A stretch of DNA of 64,000 nt. It comes from Lottia gigantea. Taxonomy: Eukaryota; Mollusca; Gastropoda; Lottiidae. The DNA lies in NCBI RefSeq assembly GCF_000327385.1, contig NW_008709715.1, positions 4,260,383 through 4,324,382 on the forward strand. Direction: 5' to 3'. The position numbers were made by a program, and so were the translations under genes. Shown in pieces: positions 40,708-53,600 of this stretch (position 1 is the first letter of the stretch; every line of letters begins with the position of its first letter). Under the pieces are notes generated by a model that saw only the letters and a program-made list of their open reading frames with translations, searched no databases and had not been told where the DNA came from.

Positions 40708-43552
40708 TTAATCACTAAACTCAACTATAATTTTTTGTAGCCTTTTTAGCACATCACTGTGCTGTATCATAGTTTGAAAGTGAGAAGCCTTGAACACAAA
40801 AGGTAATTTATCTGGTATTTCATAGATAGTATCTACTGGAACCTTAGAAAAAAAAACAGTATAGAAAAACACCTTTACATGCAATGAAAAGAATTTGCAT
40901 AATGATGTTATTATTATATTTATAGTTATTTTTTCAAGTCTTTTGGAACCATCCACCTGTGCTGATCGGTCATATAAAATATTGACTGATGCATGCTGGT
41001 CATGTTTTATTTGAATATTTAAGTCATAATATTTGTTTATTATTTATGTAAGTATTCTGACTCAGAGATTGTTATCTTCACTTCAAATAAAATATATTTC
41101 ATGATTTCTGATATTTTGTTTTATATGTTCGATATGTTATGGTACATCAGGTTCCTTCCTTTATTTGTGAGTGATAAGTGGGTGATGACAGTATATGCTC
41201 CACATTTTATGTGTTCAATAAAATAGAAGACACACAAACCATTTCACAAAGTTTTTACTGGTCCATTTTTAGTTGATCAAAATAATGTGGATACTCTATA
41301 GCACAACACATGGGTTATCATTCAATAAAAAAAAAATAGCCAAGACACTTCATCATTTGGAGCCATATTGGATTACTACCTTGAGAAGAATGTTGGAATG
41401 TTAATTAGCAACAACCAAGGAAAGTGTCAATTGAGGAAAGTGACACCATTAAACATTTCATGTGTGTCTGTCCCTGAAGAAGAGGTCCATTGTGCTCTTG
41501 AAACATGTTGGACTTCAGGACTACCGTACTTAGTTTTTTCTACAACAGGTTTTCTTTTAATGTTGTGTGAGCATTTAAAATTACATCATTTTATATAATT
41601 CTACTAATAACATAAGATGATTTCCTATTAAATGTCCTTTCTAAGTGACACTGACATAATGCAATCACAATTTTAGATGATATATGAAATAAAGATATAT
41701 CAATAACTCAGATATAACAATTCCTGTAAAGATGTCATTCACCCTTGGTCTTTCAACTGTAGAAGAAATAATGTGGTTAAATGCTTTTTGTAAAGTTACT
41801 TGAAAGAAATTAATGAGACAAATGTTTTTTTACTCCTTTTCTACATCTCATTGGGCTAATTAAGAAGGCCTTAGAAGCTAGAATTGGGCCAAAAAAAAAG
41901 AAATTTTTGTCAGACTAGGAATGGTGAGTTTAGTAACCCACAGAAAAATTCTAATTAAATTTAATTAGATTGTAAAGACTGGACTATTGTTTGATATCAC
42001 TGTATTTAATAAAGAAATAAGGCAATTAACTTCCAATTTTATTGTCAAAGATAGCCACATTGTAACAAATTGCTGACCTAGAATTCATACATCCCTCAAC
42101 ATAATAAAAACACTTATAAAATAGTCTCCCTATATTGTCAATAAATATATAACAATCTACACAAAATTAACAAAGAACTGTACATAATAAATATTGGATT
42201 TATAATAAATAAAAACTAAACAGAAGATTTGGATGCAAGAAATTAATTTTTTTTAAAGTTTGGAATGAAAAAGGAAGAAATAACTAAATAATTTCAATTT
42301 CCAAATCAATTTAAAATATCTAAATTGGATCATTAAAAAAAGGAAATTAATATTAAATCTATATTTGTACCCTGTTTTTTATGGTCACAAAATGAAATTT
42401 AATATCTCTATTATAAACCCAGGAATCTAATACCATTATGTTGGATTTCTTGCAGTCTTTAGTTTAGAATAATGTTTCCTCATAATATCAACCAGTTAAA
42501 GGTTTTTGTAAAAATTGAAAATGAAAAGACAATAAGAAATTGATATATGTCACATTGAAGTAAAAAGAATCTGTTTAATAAAAGTTCATAAAAATAATCA
42601 TTGAAAATATAAAATGCAAATGTGAAATTTCACTTTTCATTCCACAGAAAAAACTTCATTTTGCTATTTTTTTTAGCAGTTTTGCATAAACTTTTCTGAG
42701 ATCATTGCATATAAAAAAAAAGAATTTTTTTTTGCAATAAGAGAGTTGCACTTACATGTATTATAAACTGAAAGAGTCCAGGAATGTTATTCATAAAGCC
42801 TTCGACAACATGTTTTATTGATATAGTTAATATTATTACAATTTTTGCAGTATTTTAGTGATCCTGTGAAGAAATCTATACAAATGCAGTGCAAACACAA
42901 ATAAAGGTAATAGTAGCTAACAGATGGCTGACAAATTTTATTATATAGTGTTATTGGCTCATTTTACACTTGGAAATGAGAATGTTAAATAAGGTTATAA
43001 CATTATAAATATAAATTCTAATAAAACTCTTAATAACATAACTTATAATATAAAAACTATAACAAAATACTTAACAGTCGTGAAATACTAAGATCTATAT
43101 CATTATACAGGGAATTTTCAAATAAAGAAAGCCCAAGATTGGTTCTCAACTCAAAGGAAACTCTCTTCTTCTTTGTGTTTAATTTTAAGAAGAATTACTA
43201 GGTTTACACTCAGTATATATTTTTCCTGTGATATTTAACAAGTTTTTTTTCTTCTATTCTGGATTTCAATAAAATAAGCACATATTGCCATCACAAAAAT
43301 TATCTGATCCCATCAGAATATTTTATGAGCCATCACTCAAATTTTAACACAAAACATCTACAAAAATATTAAATTCTGAACTGGAAACTAATTCAAATTG
43401 TGCATATTAAATTCAATTTTCTATATATATAGTTTTATATAAGGTACATAGATCTATAACCCACAATATTTACAAATTCAATATATACCTGGTTACTCCA
43501 ACCTACTGGCCTGATATAGATGTTATCTGTTTGTTTTTGTAGTTTGCGAAAC
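40708..43552 (-). CDS. Two unassigned coding exons; possible alternative 3' exons of PDXDC1
   Basis: Exon 43489-43552 encodes FRKLQKQTDNIYIRPVGWSN plus Gln and ends at a GTATAT donor. Exon 40708-40842 follows a CTAAG acceptor and encodes 44 residues (starting VPVDTIYEIPDKLPFVFKAS, ending RLQKIIVEFSD) before TAA at 40708-40710. They join in phase 0. The composition, Trp content and clean ends are those of a folded domain, not of random sequence. I do not recognise the domain. The upstream exon needs an incoming phase 2, which is what the PDXDC1 exon at 44969-45305 supplies, so splicing from there past 44609-44648 would give a longer PDXDC1 C-terminus. The alternative is the 3' end of another gene whose earlier exons I have not found. 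A weak candidate earlier exon lies at about 44090-44150. Confidence 0.6.
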
Positions 43553-43706
43553 CTTTAGGAGTAATAGAGTGTGTTTTAAGCTTGAGAAGTAATAGAGTGT
43601 GTTTCAAGTACAGATTCATAGGTTAATGAATTTAGTCTAAATGTCATTTGGTGCATATAGTCTGGATTTCATCTATTATCTTAAAGTAGCAATTTACAAT
43701 ACCACC

Positions 43707-43914
43707 TCTGGAAATTTTAAATGATAGTAGTGGTAATAACCCACTGGTAACCCACTAGAAAATTTTATATGATAGTAACTCACTGGAAATTTTATATAAT
43801 GATAGTAACCCTATGGAAATTTTAAATGATAGTAACCCACTAGCAATTTTATATAATGATAGTAACCCACTAGAAATTTTATGTAATGATAGTAACCCAC
43901 TAGAAATTTTTAAC
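43707..43914. repeat. Minisatellite, unit about 36-37 bp, five to six copies
   Basis: The segment gatagtaacccactagaaat followed by tttatataat recurs with substitutions and small indels. It lies in non-coding sequence between the unassigned exon at 43489-43552 and the last PDXDC1 exon. Confidence 0.85.
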
Positions 43915-44608
43915 AAACAAACTTCCCACACACAGTTTTTATTTGCCTAGGGACAGAAACTGGATTTAGACAAAGCAATAAAACTAATATAACCTTCAAT
44001 AATCTCATCTACATTGCACTTGTTTTTGATCAAAATGGCTCGGTTCAATTTTATCAGAGAAAAGTGAACTTGATCAGAATTTTACAGTTACCGTTACCAT
44101 TCTCTGGTTTCTGAACAACCAGACCTCTTTTTAAACACAACATGTGCTTGAATAGCTTATTCTAGAGTAGGCTTTGCTCATTGAACAGTGATATAATTAG
44201 TTCATATCATAGCTTCAAAACGCAATTTGACTTCTAATGGCTTAATCAACATGGAAAGACCAACATTAGATATTAAGAATTCCATTTTGTTTTTAAGCTT
44301 AGCCTTGAAAAATACATTGAAACACTGCAACTATTTTTGACCCCACTGCAAATATTTTTGACCCCATGTCTGTTAGACAGTACCATGGTTCTGTGGAAGG
44401 ACCAAATTGTGAAGTTTATGTTCAATAGTTATGGTAAATGTCTAATAAAAAAAGGGTAACAAAGGGTGCATGGTATAGCATATACAGCAAATAATATTTA
44501 CTAGATCATTGTTGTGTGTGGAAACCTATAGGATGGAATGGCATGGTAAACAAATATACAAATTAATACAACAATAAATCACAATTATAAATAGAATTCT
44601 AAAACACC

Positions 44609-47600
44609 TCATTGTTCAGCCTGTACCACCTTCTCTATGTTATCAGTCCTGTCAAATATAAAACATTCATTTCATTAAAAGCAGAATGATATGAGATCAA
44701 CAAAATGGTAAAGTTGTCATAAAGATTAAGAGGTTGACTTTACTGTATCAATGAATAGTAAATAAATAACAACTAAGACAAGTTTATTAACTCCGATTAA
44801 ACTTGTGGATGTTTTAATTAAAATACTAGTATGATACTTAAGTTGATTGAAAATTTATTCAAAAACAGGATAAGGTGTGTATTTCATATTGATTCAAAAT
44901 ACTAGTTCTAATGTTATTACTTCACATAATAATATAGCAATCAAATATTTGTAAAAAGTAAAACTTACCCCTTCACTGATTCTCCAGCTTCTGTAGCTTT
45001 TAAAGCTTCTACTGGAGAAGTGGCTGGACCAGTTGAATCTGCTGGCTTCTCACTGGGTTTAGGAGATTTAGAAGTATCTTCTGTCTGGTTTATAATACCA
45101 GCTTTAACGTCACCCGCTGTTTTCTCTACAGGTGATGTTGCTGGTGATGTTGTTGGTGATGGTGATGAGGGTAAAGGTGTAGCTAGTGATGATGGTGATG
45201 TGGATGGTTTAGGGGACGATTGGGGTTTGGGTGAACTTGGCTTTGATGCATTAGGTTGAATTTGCATATGATATTTGTAAATAGGTTCTGTACTCTCAAT
45301 TGTTCCTGAAAATAAAAAAACTCAATATAAATCACTTATTGAGCTATTGATCAATAATTGATGCAACTGCAATGTACAATGAAGTAAATGCTCTATGTAC
45401 AGTTGAGATATCTAATCAACTGAAAATATATTGAAAAACTATTTGAAAGATATATCTGCAGGAGAACCTTATCAATATATGAACAGGATGGGCAATTATG
45501 ATAGAATCTTAAACAATGATGGGTCAATTTGCTTCATTCATCAAATGATAGCCATTAACTTCTGACATCTGCAAAGGTACATCAGTAACCTTGGCAACTA
45601 TGACAGCTATTTCCTGAGACATAATCAAAGCCCCATTAACCCACAGTAAATAGTTTACCTGATGTAAGATTAAAGGTTCTGCCTTTAGTTGTTTCTTTAG
45701 TAGGTGACAACCAATTAATTAACGAGCCTACAAGTGGAACTTGTCTCATAACACCCTGAAAAATACAATAGACCATGTTGAAGGTGTAGCCTGTAGGATG
45801 CATGTCATTTCTAAGAGATCTGCTTTAATACGAGCCAATTGCTGCTCTCAAATTCATTAATTTTGTTCAGATTTGTTTTTAACTGAACTGATTAAATCTG
45901 GATGATATGGTATAACAGTCAGAATTTGACCATCAATGGCTAGTGTAAACACCTACAAAGGATAAAATGGTAGCTCAGATTTTCTGTCAAAGCCAATCAA
46001 AATAGACCCTTTTACCTCTTGTAACAATTTACTTTCATTTTCTTTCTGTAATTCTTGATTAGCTGTTTCTATATTCTTCTTAATAATTTCCGATAAAGAT
46101 TCTAAATACTGAAAATATATCAAACCACTGTTAATATAATGTTTTATATGAATCATTAAATATAAACATTGTATACATTCTTAGGAAATCAAGTTTGTCT
46201 CAAAGAGTAGCCTGAGACGAAGTAAGCAATTCAAACATTGTGAAAGGGATCATGTGGTCATCTGAAGACAGATTTACAAAGTACAAGACCTTTTAATCAC
46301 TTTTCAGAATGAAGTTTCAAAATTTCGTTTGTTTACAACTAACAAATAAGAATTACAAGTCTAAAAATACCTTTGAGGATTCTTCTATTTCTTTACCAGT
46401 AGATTGAACTAGAGCTATTAGTTCTTCTACGTCAGTATTAGATGTTATTAAACCAAACCTTACACATACCCTGTTATCATCACAATGACCTAAAATATAC
46501 AGTAACATATGATTTATCATTTACATATGTTTTTCTATCAATCAATTGCTACCTACTGTACCAGCAATTTGACTAGCTTTTGAGCTAAGAAGCTTTCAGA
46601 TAGAAAGACATAGATATACTTAATAAACATTATTAGCTAAGTGGACTCTTTGAAAGGGATGAGGAGTTGACAAACCCTATCGCAGAGTACCATAAGGCAT
46701 TTTGAAATAGTGCCCTGCTTTGCCTTCCCAACTGAGCACCATCCAGCTTTAATTTTATAACATTATTTTATATAATATCAATTTGTACTGAATATATATA
46801 TGGCTACCTTGTAACTTAGTTATGAGTCTTATTATATCAATTATAGAGTACATCAATATCAAATATAATTATACCTAGTCCATTATTGAAATAATATATC
46901 TTGTAAGAAAGTAACACCCACACAGTGTAAAATAACTTTAGTCTAGAATAGGTCAATGTCATTATTGCGATACTTCTACTGATATATACCTCTAAAAGCC
47001 ATAATACTTATAATGAAATTTCTATATCATACATTTAATGTATACATGGTGACAAAATCATTAAAATGATTAAGATTGAGATTGTAGACACCATACAAAA
47101 AAGTCCACTTTGCCTTGTTTGGTAAAAAGAGAACCTTAAGACTAAGAAATTTTTAAGACTATGTTAATCAAAATTTTCCACTTTGTGTTATGGCATCATA
47201 GGTCATTTTGTACAGAAGAATAAAATCCGAAAACCCAAAAACCACAATAATATGCAGTTAATACTCTGCATAAGGTCCCTTGTGTAGATATTTTTATAGT
47301 TATTGATATAGTGTTATATTATATTTACCTGTAGAGAAGGCTGTATCCATAGATTTTAATTTATGTACCAATTCACTATTAATATTACTAATATCAACTT
47401 TAGCTCTATCAGTTTCTTCTTTATTCAACCAATGATCTGGTATATACCTAAAAACGCACAAATTCTTGATTGTTGTCCAGAACATACTTGTAAGTGATTT
47501 GAAAGCTGGTTTAAAACCTGATGCTAATGGCAGATTTTTTGCCTGATGAAAACAAAATCATCCATATTAGTTCAATGTTTTGGTAGCATCACACAATTTA

Positions 47601-50600
47601 CATTGTTCAAAGAAAAATTGCGTAGGTCACTTTAAACCAAAACAGAATTGGAACCAAGGAAAAGTGCTTGTTACATATTCCTTACCTTACAGCTCCTAGT
47701 CCAGCCCATGAATCTAACTGAACTAATATTAAATTAGGATTGCTCTCTACAACAGAACGGAATCGAGATCTCTGAGCCACTGTGGCATCTAATACTGCCT
47801 ACAAAAATTACACAATTCATTTAGTAAAAGCATGATATTTTGATGATTATAAAACAAGATATGATACAGAATCAGAAAACTCATGATTTCGATTTGACTA
47901 ATTTTGATTTCTACATTTTTCTGTGCAGTCTGCAATAGCAAAATAACTAAACTGAATTATGTCACATTATCCATTTCAGAATTCAACATGACAAATTTTC
48001 AAGTTTCTCGGCAAACAATTGCTGAAGTATTTGTACTGTAAACAACATACCTGTGATAAACTCACTAGTAATAAACAGTGACTCCTAGTTTGAGTGATTA
48101 TAAAAGTAAATTAAGAAAATATATACGTTTTTAACTCTTTGTTTTATAAAAATCGAAATTTAAGAAAAATAATTCATAAAGAGTTGTGTCCAAACAAATG
48201 GTTAATTACTTACCAAATTTTCTGTTAAACAGTTGACAAAAGCTTCTACATCTTCTTCTGTTGTTTCACTGACTATAAACAACAAAACAAAACCTCTTAA
48301 NNNNNNNNNNNNNNNNNNNNNNNNNNNNNNNNNNNNNNNNNNNNNNNNNNAGATAACACAATCTATAAACAATATTTTTTGATCTTTTGGTAAACTTACA
48401 CTGGGCAGTTTCTAAAGGTGAATATCTGATACAGACACCCTCTCTATTGACATCTACTGATGTTATTGGTACTTTAGGCACGGTACATTGTAATGTATCA
48501 ACTAACTGTAAATATACAAAAATAATTAATATAGAAATAGAACCTAAAATACGAGTATATATTGTTATACAGAGTTTTATGTAGTACAATCTCAGAAACA
48601 GATCTATTTATTATACTGAGTTTTATTGAGGATATAAACATTTTGATGTAAGAAAAGAAAGAATTTTATAGTCATCAAATATCTTTGTACACATCATCAT
48701 TTTTATGCTCTCATATGGAAGTAGATATCTGACTAGGTTCAAAGCCCCAACCTCAAAGCTATCCAGTCTACTGTGCAGAGTAACCATGCCTACTTCAGAA
48801 ATAATCAGCTGAAGTTCTATGTGATATGAAATAAATATATATGATTGAGGATTGAATCTGTGAAAATCTTCTTACCCAATTATTTAAAGCATTGTAATAC
48901 TGTACATTATCATCAAGATTAGACTCTGTATCCTCTGTATTGTTAGAAGCATAAGGTGCTATCACAGCTCCTACAAAATACAAATTATTATCATCTCAGC
49001 ATTTTATATTCCATATATAATTATAAACTTCTTCTTAAAATGTTATGACGATGAGATAGATTCTTCATCTACTCAGGACAGTTTAAAATGTGTTGAAAAG
49101 AAAAAGTTGTAAAATTATTCTAACCTGGAGCAGTAGTATCTTCACCATATTTAAATACAACTGTAGGTGTTACTATTTCAAATACCAACTATAATATAAG
49201 AGTAGAATTAATACATTTAGAATTAGATGGACAATTTATTTTATGAAATTGAGATTAACTATTTTTCTCCTTTTTTGGATATAGTGATCATTGAAGACAA
49301 TATAGCAGTACAGCAACACCAGCCTACAATATCTAGATATCCAACTGTAGATGTTCCACACATTGCGCAACTTTTCAATAGGAAATTGCCTTTGTGTGTT
49401 TGCCCATCAAGGGGTCACGATTAAAGGAAAAATCAAATCATTGTTCAACGTGAAAGGTGAAATGAAATGTACCTACCAATGCATTAATAGCTCTAGATAT
49501 CAAATCACCTAATGATGTTATATCTCTTTGTGTTTCTTTCTTTTCTCTACTCTAAAATAAAATAATGAAAAATGTTTCAACTGAAGACTGCATTATAAGG
49601 GGGAGACCACTCTCATGAGTTATGATCAAAGACATGATGCTAACTGGAATTTCCTGAGCATGCCGTCAGATCAAATGTGGTAAAATCTAACATAAATTTT
49701 GAATGCAATATTGGTGGTGAGTCTCTGTTCTTTAAACACAAAGCACAAAAATGAGTCCATCTGCAAAATGTAAATCATTTAACTGAATGCACTAGTTTGT
49801 ATGACCAAAATTTTATACTTACTATTTGTTTAATGGTTGGTATTTTATCTAAATGTTCAAATAATTTCTTCGCCTATAAAATACAATTCATATGATAATC
49901 TTAGTGTTGCCTAAAATATATTTTTGTATGACATTCCTGAAAAAGCTTCTTGATAAAACATGAAATTTCTATTTCTCATCTTTTAAATTCCCTGAATACA
50001 AATGACTTTCCATGTCTGATTCTCAAAACTGAAGTTAAGGATTTAACTCACCAAACGTGTAGATGTTTTAATTCTACTGACAATACCATCATGACCTAAA
50101 CTTTGTAAACAGATCCAGATAGATAAACAGCTTAACTTTAATCTAGGATTAAAATGATTTAATCCAGCACAATGGGCTAAAGTTGGATCTGGTGTTTTAA
50201 ATAATGTCTATAGATATGTTAAGGGAATCAAGTCATCAAATAATATACTTAAAGAGATAAATTGTGTAACATTTGAAATATGTTATGTTATCTGTAGATA
50301 TTAATGATATAAATGATTTGTAGCTCATCACTTCCTGTAAGAATGTAAATACTGGCTTGAAAGTTATACTTCCATTTTGTGTTTTTGTTGTTTAGTGGCA
50401 AAGGATACAGAATAAGGTAATGCTGGTATACCTAACCATCTACCTAAATCTATAGTCATACTATCTCCAGATTTAGCTGATTTTATAGACGAAGGTACAG
50501 AAAACATCATTAATGTGGCTAAATTATTGCTGAAAGTACAAAGAAATTTAACATTAGAAATGAATTAAGGAAAGACAGATTGTTTCCATAACTGTAATGA

Positions 50601-53600
50601 CATATAATTTCATGGGTAAAGAAGTAACAAATTTTGTTTAAGCCATAAATAGATTCAAGAGAGGCATTATAAGCTTTGTATGTGTATCAGTGATTTTCTT
50701 TTTAAATACAAACATTGGCCTTGGCAATAAAAATTCAACAAATTCATTGCTTATAATACAAGACAAATGTTATAAAATACATACCCTTCTACATGTAACC
50801 ATATAGAATTCTTCTTACAGATATCTTGTAATCTCTGTAAATTATCAACATGGCCAACTTGTGGAGTTCCTGAAATAAAGAAATTGACATGATAGAGATA
50901 AAGTTTATTAGTATCAGTAGTCAGGGTTAGAGTTCTGTATGCTGTACAGTACAAGACTGAAGAATAAATAAATGGGTTTGTATTTTCAAGTACAAAGTAG
51001 GAAATATATGCCAATGTATATGACTATTCATTTAAAGTTTGAAGTAAAACTATTACCTGCATAGCCTATTAATAGAGTGGGTTTTTTAGCAGCTGAAATA
51101 TCATCTTGTATCAGCTTTTCTAACATAGAAACATCCTGTAATTATGGACCAATTAAAAGCATTGTATATAAGTCAAGTTTGTATTATTTTATGTACAATA
51201 GAAAAAAATGAACATATCGAGGAGTTGGTCTTATTTTTATTTTAAGGAAGGTCTATCATTGAAATAAACTCTAATTCAATAAATGTATTCAGTTAATCTC
51301 TTATCAAGTACTCACTCTTCTTTGAAAACATGTATCATATTTCCAATATTTGATCCCATGAGGAAAGTAATCCAGCTCAATGAACATAACATTATTAAAC
51401 TAAGACAATATAGTATGTTGGCACAAATTTCAGAAAATAAGCCTACTTACCATTTTACTGGTGCCTCCAAACATAGTATTACATGGTACTGTACATATAC
51501 AAGATAGAGGTAAACCAAGCTGAAAGTACAGAAGTTTCTTAATTTGATTGAATTTTGCAATATTTTATATTTTCTAATAAAACTGATTAATGATCACCAA
51601 TTCATTCGCATTTCAAGCATGTTAAATTCCATATCATTTTAGCTAACCAACTGTAAATGTTTTCAAATAATTCTGGACTACCTGCTGTTGGCAGATGCAT
51701 TGCCAGATTGAACTTACCTGTAAACAGAGATAATGTCCTAGGCCTGGTTTAGCAGCAGAACTTAAATATATAACAGGAGGTCTGGAGTATAGGGCATCAT
51801 AACCTTCTGTAGCGTATTTAGGGAATTTCTGATACAAAGCCAATCGACAAACTTTCACTAAACCTTCTTTCTCATCTTCATGATATACTGCTGATGAATC
51901 TGGAAACCTGAAAAAAGTCAAGAAAATGAAGCAGCTGCATTAAACAATGTCTATTATCATCTATCATAGTTCAGTTTAGATGCTGCCAAACTTAGTCCAA
52001 ACAATTGCACACATATTTAATGTCAGCCCTCTACCTGTCATGAATAACCTGTTGGAAATTTACCATGTACTGTTTCGACTACTAAGCTACACTTCCAGTC
52101 TCACTCATTATCAAGTCTATCAATATCTTCTCACAATATTGTGCCATGTGCAGTAAAGATAGTTTGCTCTTACCTAAATAATCTAGACAACCACAGTTCA
52201 CAATCTGATGTGATTTTGGATGAAAATTTCTTTAAATGTTCTTCATCTAATGTAGAAACATAGGCTACTATACTGTGTGCTAATACTGAAGCTTGGCCAT
52301 GGTTTGTTAACTTCATTATTCTTGCTTGTTGTCTGAAAGGCAAAAAAGTCAAATTAGACATGAGAAAGACCGTTGTGAGAGACTGGAAAAAATGATACAT
52401 GACACGTTCCTGTTATTATGAAATACTTGACTATCACTATCTCAAAAAAATGATAGCTTGGATGGAATTTGTGATAATAAGAAGGTATGCTAACAGAAGC
52501 TTCAAATAACTTGACTTCACATTCCAAGATACAAAAAATCTCTTTGAATGACTTTGGCATAATCTGACAGGACCTTTAAATAAAAATTGGTTGATAACCT
52601 CTACAATTACTTTACTGTCAAGAATATATTAGTAATGTTTTAAATAATTTTACCGTTCATGTTGTTTATCTTCTGTTTCTTCACCAATATCATCATAAAC
52701 TATCAATTCTTCTATAGTCTGCATTATATTTTCTATTTTCTGTCCACTGTTTAAATAAACAACAAGTTTATTAAATGATTGGCCATGCCATTAAAAAAGT
52801 TTGATGAACTTTTTCTGAAACTGCCCAATATTTCTTTGAACCAATCTATTAATAAATTTGATTAGGAAAATTTGAATGTTTTTAGAAAATGTACTTGGCA
52901 CAAACATTTTACTCAAATATAAATTGGATTTATATGTTAAGATAATTTGACAAGCTTTGGCAAATAAATATGGAAGAAAAGACAAAAATTTACTCAAATG
53001 AAAATTGGATTTATATATGTTCAAATAGAAGATTATGTCATCAATAAGAAACCTAAATAAAAGTTCAATAGTTGATAACTGGAATCAAATCTTTGAAGGA
53101 GTATTTTGGTATCAATATTCAAATACTGTAATTATCATTCCTGTAAGAGGAAAACTGCCAACTAACCTTCCTTTTAAGGCTTCAGGTATATGTGCTGTTA
53201 AACTCTGTCTTATTCTGTTCTTTCTTTCTTCTTCCATTTGTCTTCAAAATAAACAAGTCAAATATTCTTACTGATACTAGTCAAATTCATATATTCTTAC
53301 ATGAAGTAGTAAAGTTAGTATGTAGGATACTTATAGAATAACAGCTGCAAGACAAATTTTTCTTCAGTTTTTCAGGGGATATTTCACATTTGCACAAAAA
53401 TCATACAACTCTTCCATTCCGTTAAATCTTAGCAATGTAAGACACAGTAAAGAATTATATAAGGCCACAGTAAAGCAAAATGTGAATGAATCGTCAATTT
53501 TCAGTAAGAAATGCCACCATCTTTTAAAGGGAGATAACATATTATTTTGTTATTGTGGTCTGATGGTATAATGGTTACGAATTCTCTTGCGCTTGCTACA

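Larger units (their letters stand above)
39526..44608. other. Tail-to-tail region between TRAF7 and PDXDC1
   Basis: This stretch holds the TRAF7 3' untranslated region (a likely end near 40155), two unassigned minus-strand coding exons (40708-40842 and 43489-43552), a minisatellite at 43707-43914 and the PDXDC1 3' untranslated region. A plus-strand frame at 41368-41598 shows no recognisable domain. Confidence 0.6.

Noticed and set aside
41368-41598. Plus-strand 76-codon frame between TRAF7 and the orphan exons
   Set aside because: No domain, no splice partners and no start context; at most a fragment of an old retroelement, which I cannot support.
45020-45259. Plus-strand 79-codon open frame rich in Gly, Asp and Val
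   Set aside because: It is the mirror of the Ser-Pro-rich PDXDC1 exon on the other strand.
44965-45267. Reading PDXDC1 to the in-frame stop at 44966 as the protein end
   Set aside because: A perfect GTAAGT donor overlaps that stop, and a phase-matched exon at 44609-44648 with its own stop follows.
53556-53600. tRNA-like start (ggtctgatggtataatggtta)
   Set aside because: The rest does not fold as a tRNA: no matching acceptor arm or T-loop follows. It may be the head of a SINE remnant.
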